A stretch of DNA of 64,000 bases from Cordia subcordata (lineage: Eukaryota > Streptophyta > Magnoliopsida > Boraginales > Cordiaceae), in assembly GCA_028554755.1 (NCBI GenBank), contig JAPTOF010000001.1, forward strand, positions 6,368,501-6,432,500, in the 5' to 3' direction. Below, piece by piece: positions 61,535 to 64,000 of the stretch (positions are counted from its first letter, which is position 1; each line of letters opens with the position of its first letter). A program made the position numbers and the translations under genes. Below the pieces are notes generated by a model. It was not told the origin of the DNA. It was given only the letters and a program-made list of their open reading frames with translations, and made no database searches.

Positions 61535-62795
61535 CTGGAGAATGAAACTCTGCGTAGATGAAGAAACAAGCACGATCAAGAAGAAGATAAAGATGACATT
61601 CACAACAGTCAAATAAAAAGCTATATATTGTTCATATACTTGAGGCACAGATGGGTTTGGACATCTCACATCTGTACGAAGTCACACATAAGAATGTGGC
61701 AACTGGACTATTTGTAATGGCTTAATTGTTTTGTAGATAGGGTGACTATTGCCCTTTCTTCTTCCATATATGCAAAGGAGCATATGCTTCACATTTCTCT
61801 AGTTAAATGACCATTCTACTCAACTTCCCAATAGAGAGACATTTCATACGGCAATTCAATGACTTATCAACAATAAACAACCTGGGAATAAATGAAATCA
61901 AATCAAGCTAAGTACATGAGCAGAATCGAGCACCAACCTCTCAGCATAAAGCCTAGTAAAGAATAATTTCACTGGCCACATGAGCCATACTCTCCAAGAT
62001 CTTAACAGTCACTTCAACTGCAATGACAGCTTTCCTCATAATAGTCTCAACTCTCTGGTTAAGTACACCCAAGAGACAGAGCATACCCTTTAACACCAGT
62101 GTAAAAGCATTAAATCCACCCTAATAAGCAACCTGACTTTTGTACATAGTTAACAAATATACAGCATTAATGATTCCTAGCTTATTATTCATTTCGGTTC
62201 ACAAGTGGAACAACTCAAATCTGCATGAACTGTGGCTGAATAGCGTCGAATCGTAGTGAACCATATGAGTCAGTGTAAAATTCAACAATTCGGTATGATT
62301 TACTTCTTTGTTGCAGCTAAGTTGAGTCACGTCAATTTTCTTGAGTTGGCAAAATTAAAGTCACGCCAACACCAAATACCTCTTCTTGCATGGACAACCA
62401 AAATCTTCGTAAAGAAGAAGGTGATGAAGAGAAGGGTTGGTAAATGTTGCCAATTGTTTTCTCATTGGTGACAATGTTGATGTCACTAACAGTTTATTTT
62501 TGACATCTTGCAATGATACAATTCTAAGTATGTGTTCAAAATATGACCAGAATGTTATAATTCATGAATCATAATTGAGCGACTCCATATTTCAATTCAC
62601 AAAAAGATGCATAATTTGACAGCTATGCTTATAAATGGAAAAACAGCACATAAAACAATCACAAGGCTGTGATCAAACTTGCAGAGACACTCCTCGTTAA
62701 ATAATTTAGCCTAATCCTGTCAACATTTTCCTTTTCTTCCCAACAAAGCACACATATTTGATTTCTATTCTATCACTTTCAATACTTATTTCCTA
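61535..62795. repeat. Segmental repeat, copy 2 (partner at 5312-6860)
   Basis: The same orientation and order of matching blocks as copy 1, with no SINE and with a gap of about 90 bases at about 62345. It lies between about 650 and 1900 bases past the stop codon of the MOS2 gene. Confidence 0.85.
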
Positions 62796-63447
62796 GTAAC
62801 ATAAAAACAGCATGGCAGAAGAAAGTTCATAGCAACAATAAGTCCACACCCAAAATACTTTTGATTAAATCAGACTTGTCCATTTTTGACTGGACGACTA
62901 ATAAACTCAAGTTCTTAACTTTAATCAGATACATCAAATCACCATGCCAGATTGAACATGTATCCCAATCAGCGCCAACAATCACATATCAATAGGCGCA
63001 AGGATGTTGACAAATGAGATTATGCACAAACTTCTTTAGTTAATAGCCCCCCTACGTAAGATAAAAGTATCTATTGTAAGTAATATGAAGACAAAGGTTT
63101 CATGAAGCACATCATAATTCATATGCCTCAAACTGAGCATCAGAAATAGAAGATAGACTTCTATTATTCAGGAAAGGCGTAAAGAGCTTCACAAAATTCA
63201 TATTCAGAAAGCAAGCATATCATATATTATTCAGGAGTTGCACTCCTCGCTAGCATATAAAAAGATACTTTGGCTAATTAATGGAGGGAACAAGCACTTA
63301 TAATAACTCCCAAAAACAACTCACAAGAACATATCTTAACATCAATATTCAAAACCATATCTGCAATGATACATATAAGTCAGATTACCCTAAAAGTTGG
63401 CGGACAGTTTATCATGCAAATAGTGGATTATGGCAGCCAGGAACAAA
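62796..63447. other. 3' flank of the MOS2 gene
   Basis: Probable 3' untranslated region and intergenic DNA; nothing else is recognised. Confidence 0.4.
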
Positions 63448-64000
63448 TCAATAGCCAATGTAGCTTGGATCTCCGGTATACTCAGCAATTTGCTCAAGCC
63501 GCACATTCAGCAATTCATGAGTATCAGCATCACGAACCACGCCTGTTTCTTTCTCTGTATCTTTTTCCACTAGGCTTCCATACACACCTTTATGCTGACC
63601 GCACAATACAAGGACAGGTCCTCCACGCTTTGGCAATGCTGTCTCAAGTGACTCCTGATTGACACCTTGAATCAACTCCCTGCTTTCGTCCATCGATATA
63701 TCACACATTGTTGGTCCAACCACATCCACCACCTCACCCTTCTTCAAAAACAGTCTCCCCCCTTTTAACTCCTTACTTACAATCCTAACCCGAATATGAC
63801 TAGTAAGCCATCGCACTTTACCACTCTCCCTCAATTCCTCTCTACCCCGTTTGTGCTCCTTCTTTCTATCCTTCATCTCAACATCTTCACTTTCCCTATG
63901 TTTTCCTTCTTTTCTCCTATCCTTCACTCCCTCATCTCTACCGTCTCTATGACTTCTCCTACCGGATGAATCTCTTTCCCTCTCCTTACCCCTCCTTTCT
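63448..64000 (-). CDS. MOS2: MOS2/GPKOW-type nuclear RNA-binding protein, C-terminal part (cut by window end)
   Basis: The frame is open from the stop codon at 63448-63450 to the window edge, about 183 residues; the start lies outside. The beginning of the visible part is highly charged (Arg/Glu/Lys/Asp repeats such as KERERDSSGRRSHRDGRD). Then follow a KOW-domain region (VRWLTSHIRVRIVSKELKGG, LKKGEVVDVVGP, CDISMDESRELIQGV), a second KOW motif (RGGPVLVLCGQHKGVYGSLV) and the ending VRLEQIAEYTGDPS, all typical of MOS2, the plant GPKOW homologue with G-patch and KOW domains. MOS2 is nuclear, needed for innate immunity and microRNA processing in Arabidopsis (family knowledge). The G-patch would lie beyond the window. 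No intron is seen in this part. Confidence 0.92.
   Translation of the reverse strand, partial: ERRGKERERDSSGRRSHRDGRDEGVKDRRKEGKHRESEDVEMKDRKKEHKRGREELRESGKVRWLTSHIRVRIVSKELKGGRLFLKKGEVVDVVGPTMCDISMDESRELIQGVNQESLETALPKRGGPVLVLCGQHKGVYGSLVEKDTEKETGVVRDADTHELLNVRLEQIAEYTGDPSYIGY

Overview
This is nuclear DNA from a dicotyledonous plant. The genes it carries are plant families: an L-type lectin receptor kinase, a GT-3-type trihelix factor, an F-box/kelch protein, a PIA-type ankyrin protein and MOS2. Genes have spliced GT-AG introns, the intergenic DNA is AT-rich, and it is full of Copia, MITE and SINE insertions. The species cannot be fixed from the sequence alone. I see no operons, no CRISPR, no canonical tRNA or rRNA gene, and no clear sign of a new multi-gene system.

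Layout. 369-5187 (-): a broken FEI-type LRR receptor kinase with six exon remnants. 5312-6860: a segment repeated in the same orientation at about 61535-62795, carrying a SINE that the other copy lacks. 9774-11798 (-): an intact, intronless LecRK-S.1-type lectin receptor kinase. 13092-13593 (+): a PIF/Harbinger transposase remnant. 15742-18576 (+): a two-exon, 68-residue SERF/ZNF706-like zinc-finger protein. 19.0-20.7 kb: a Tourist-like MITE, a degenerate minisatellite and hairpins. 21029-29810 (+): a decayed Ty1/Copia element with a CAATC target duplication. Its left LTR is interrupted by a solo LTR that has its own GTCGT duplication. 30306-34647 (-): a two-exon GT-3-type trihelix transcription factor. 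36.3-37.2 kb: a MITE containing a second MITE. 40.4-40.86 kb: a SINE-like block with an 87-bp tandem repeat. 41843-44116 (+): a three-exon PIA1/PIA2-like ankyrin protein. 48690-49979 (-): an F-box/kelch protein. 50-63.4 kb: a gene-poor stretch with nested MITEs, a long-inverted-repeat element and microsatellites. 63448-64000 (-): the 3' end of a MOS2/GPKOW gene that runs off the window.

The genes are independent transcription units. Possible functional themes are receptor kinases at the cell surface (LecRK and the dead FEI-like gene), nuclear regulators (GT-3, MOS2, zinc finger), phytochrome signalling (PIA) and protein turnover (F-box). Nothing shows that they act together. The most informative structure is the layering of mobile elements. 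Several insertions can be proved by comparing filled and empty copies within this same window.
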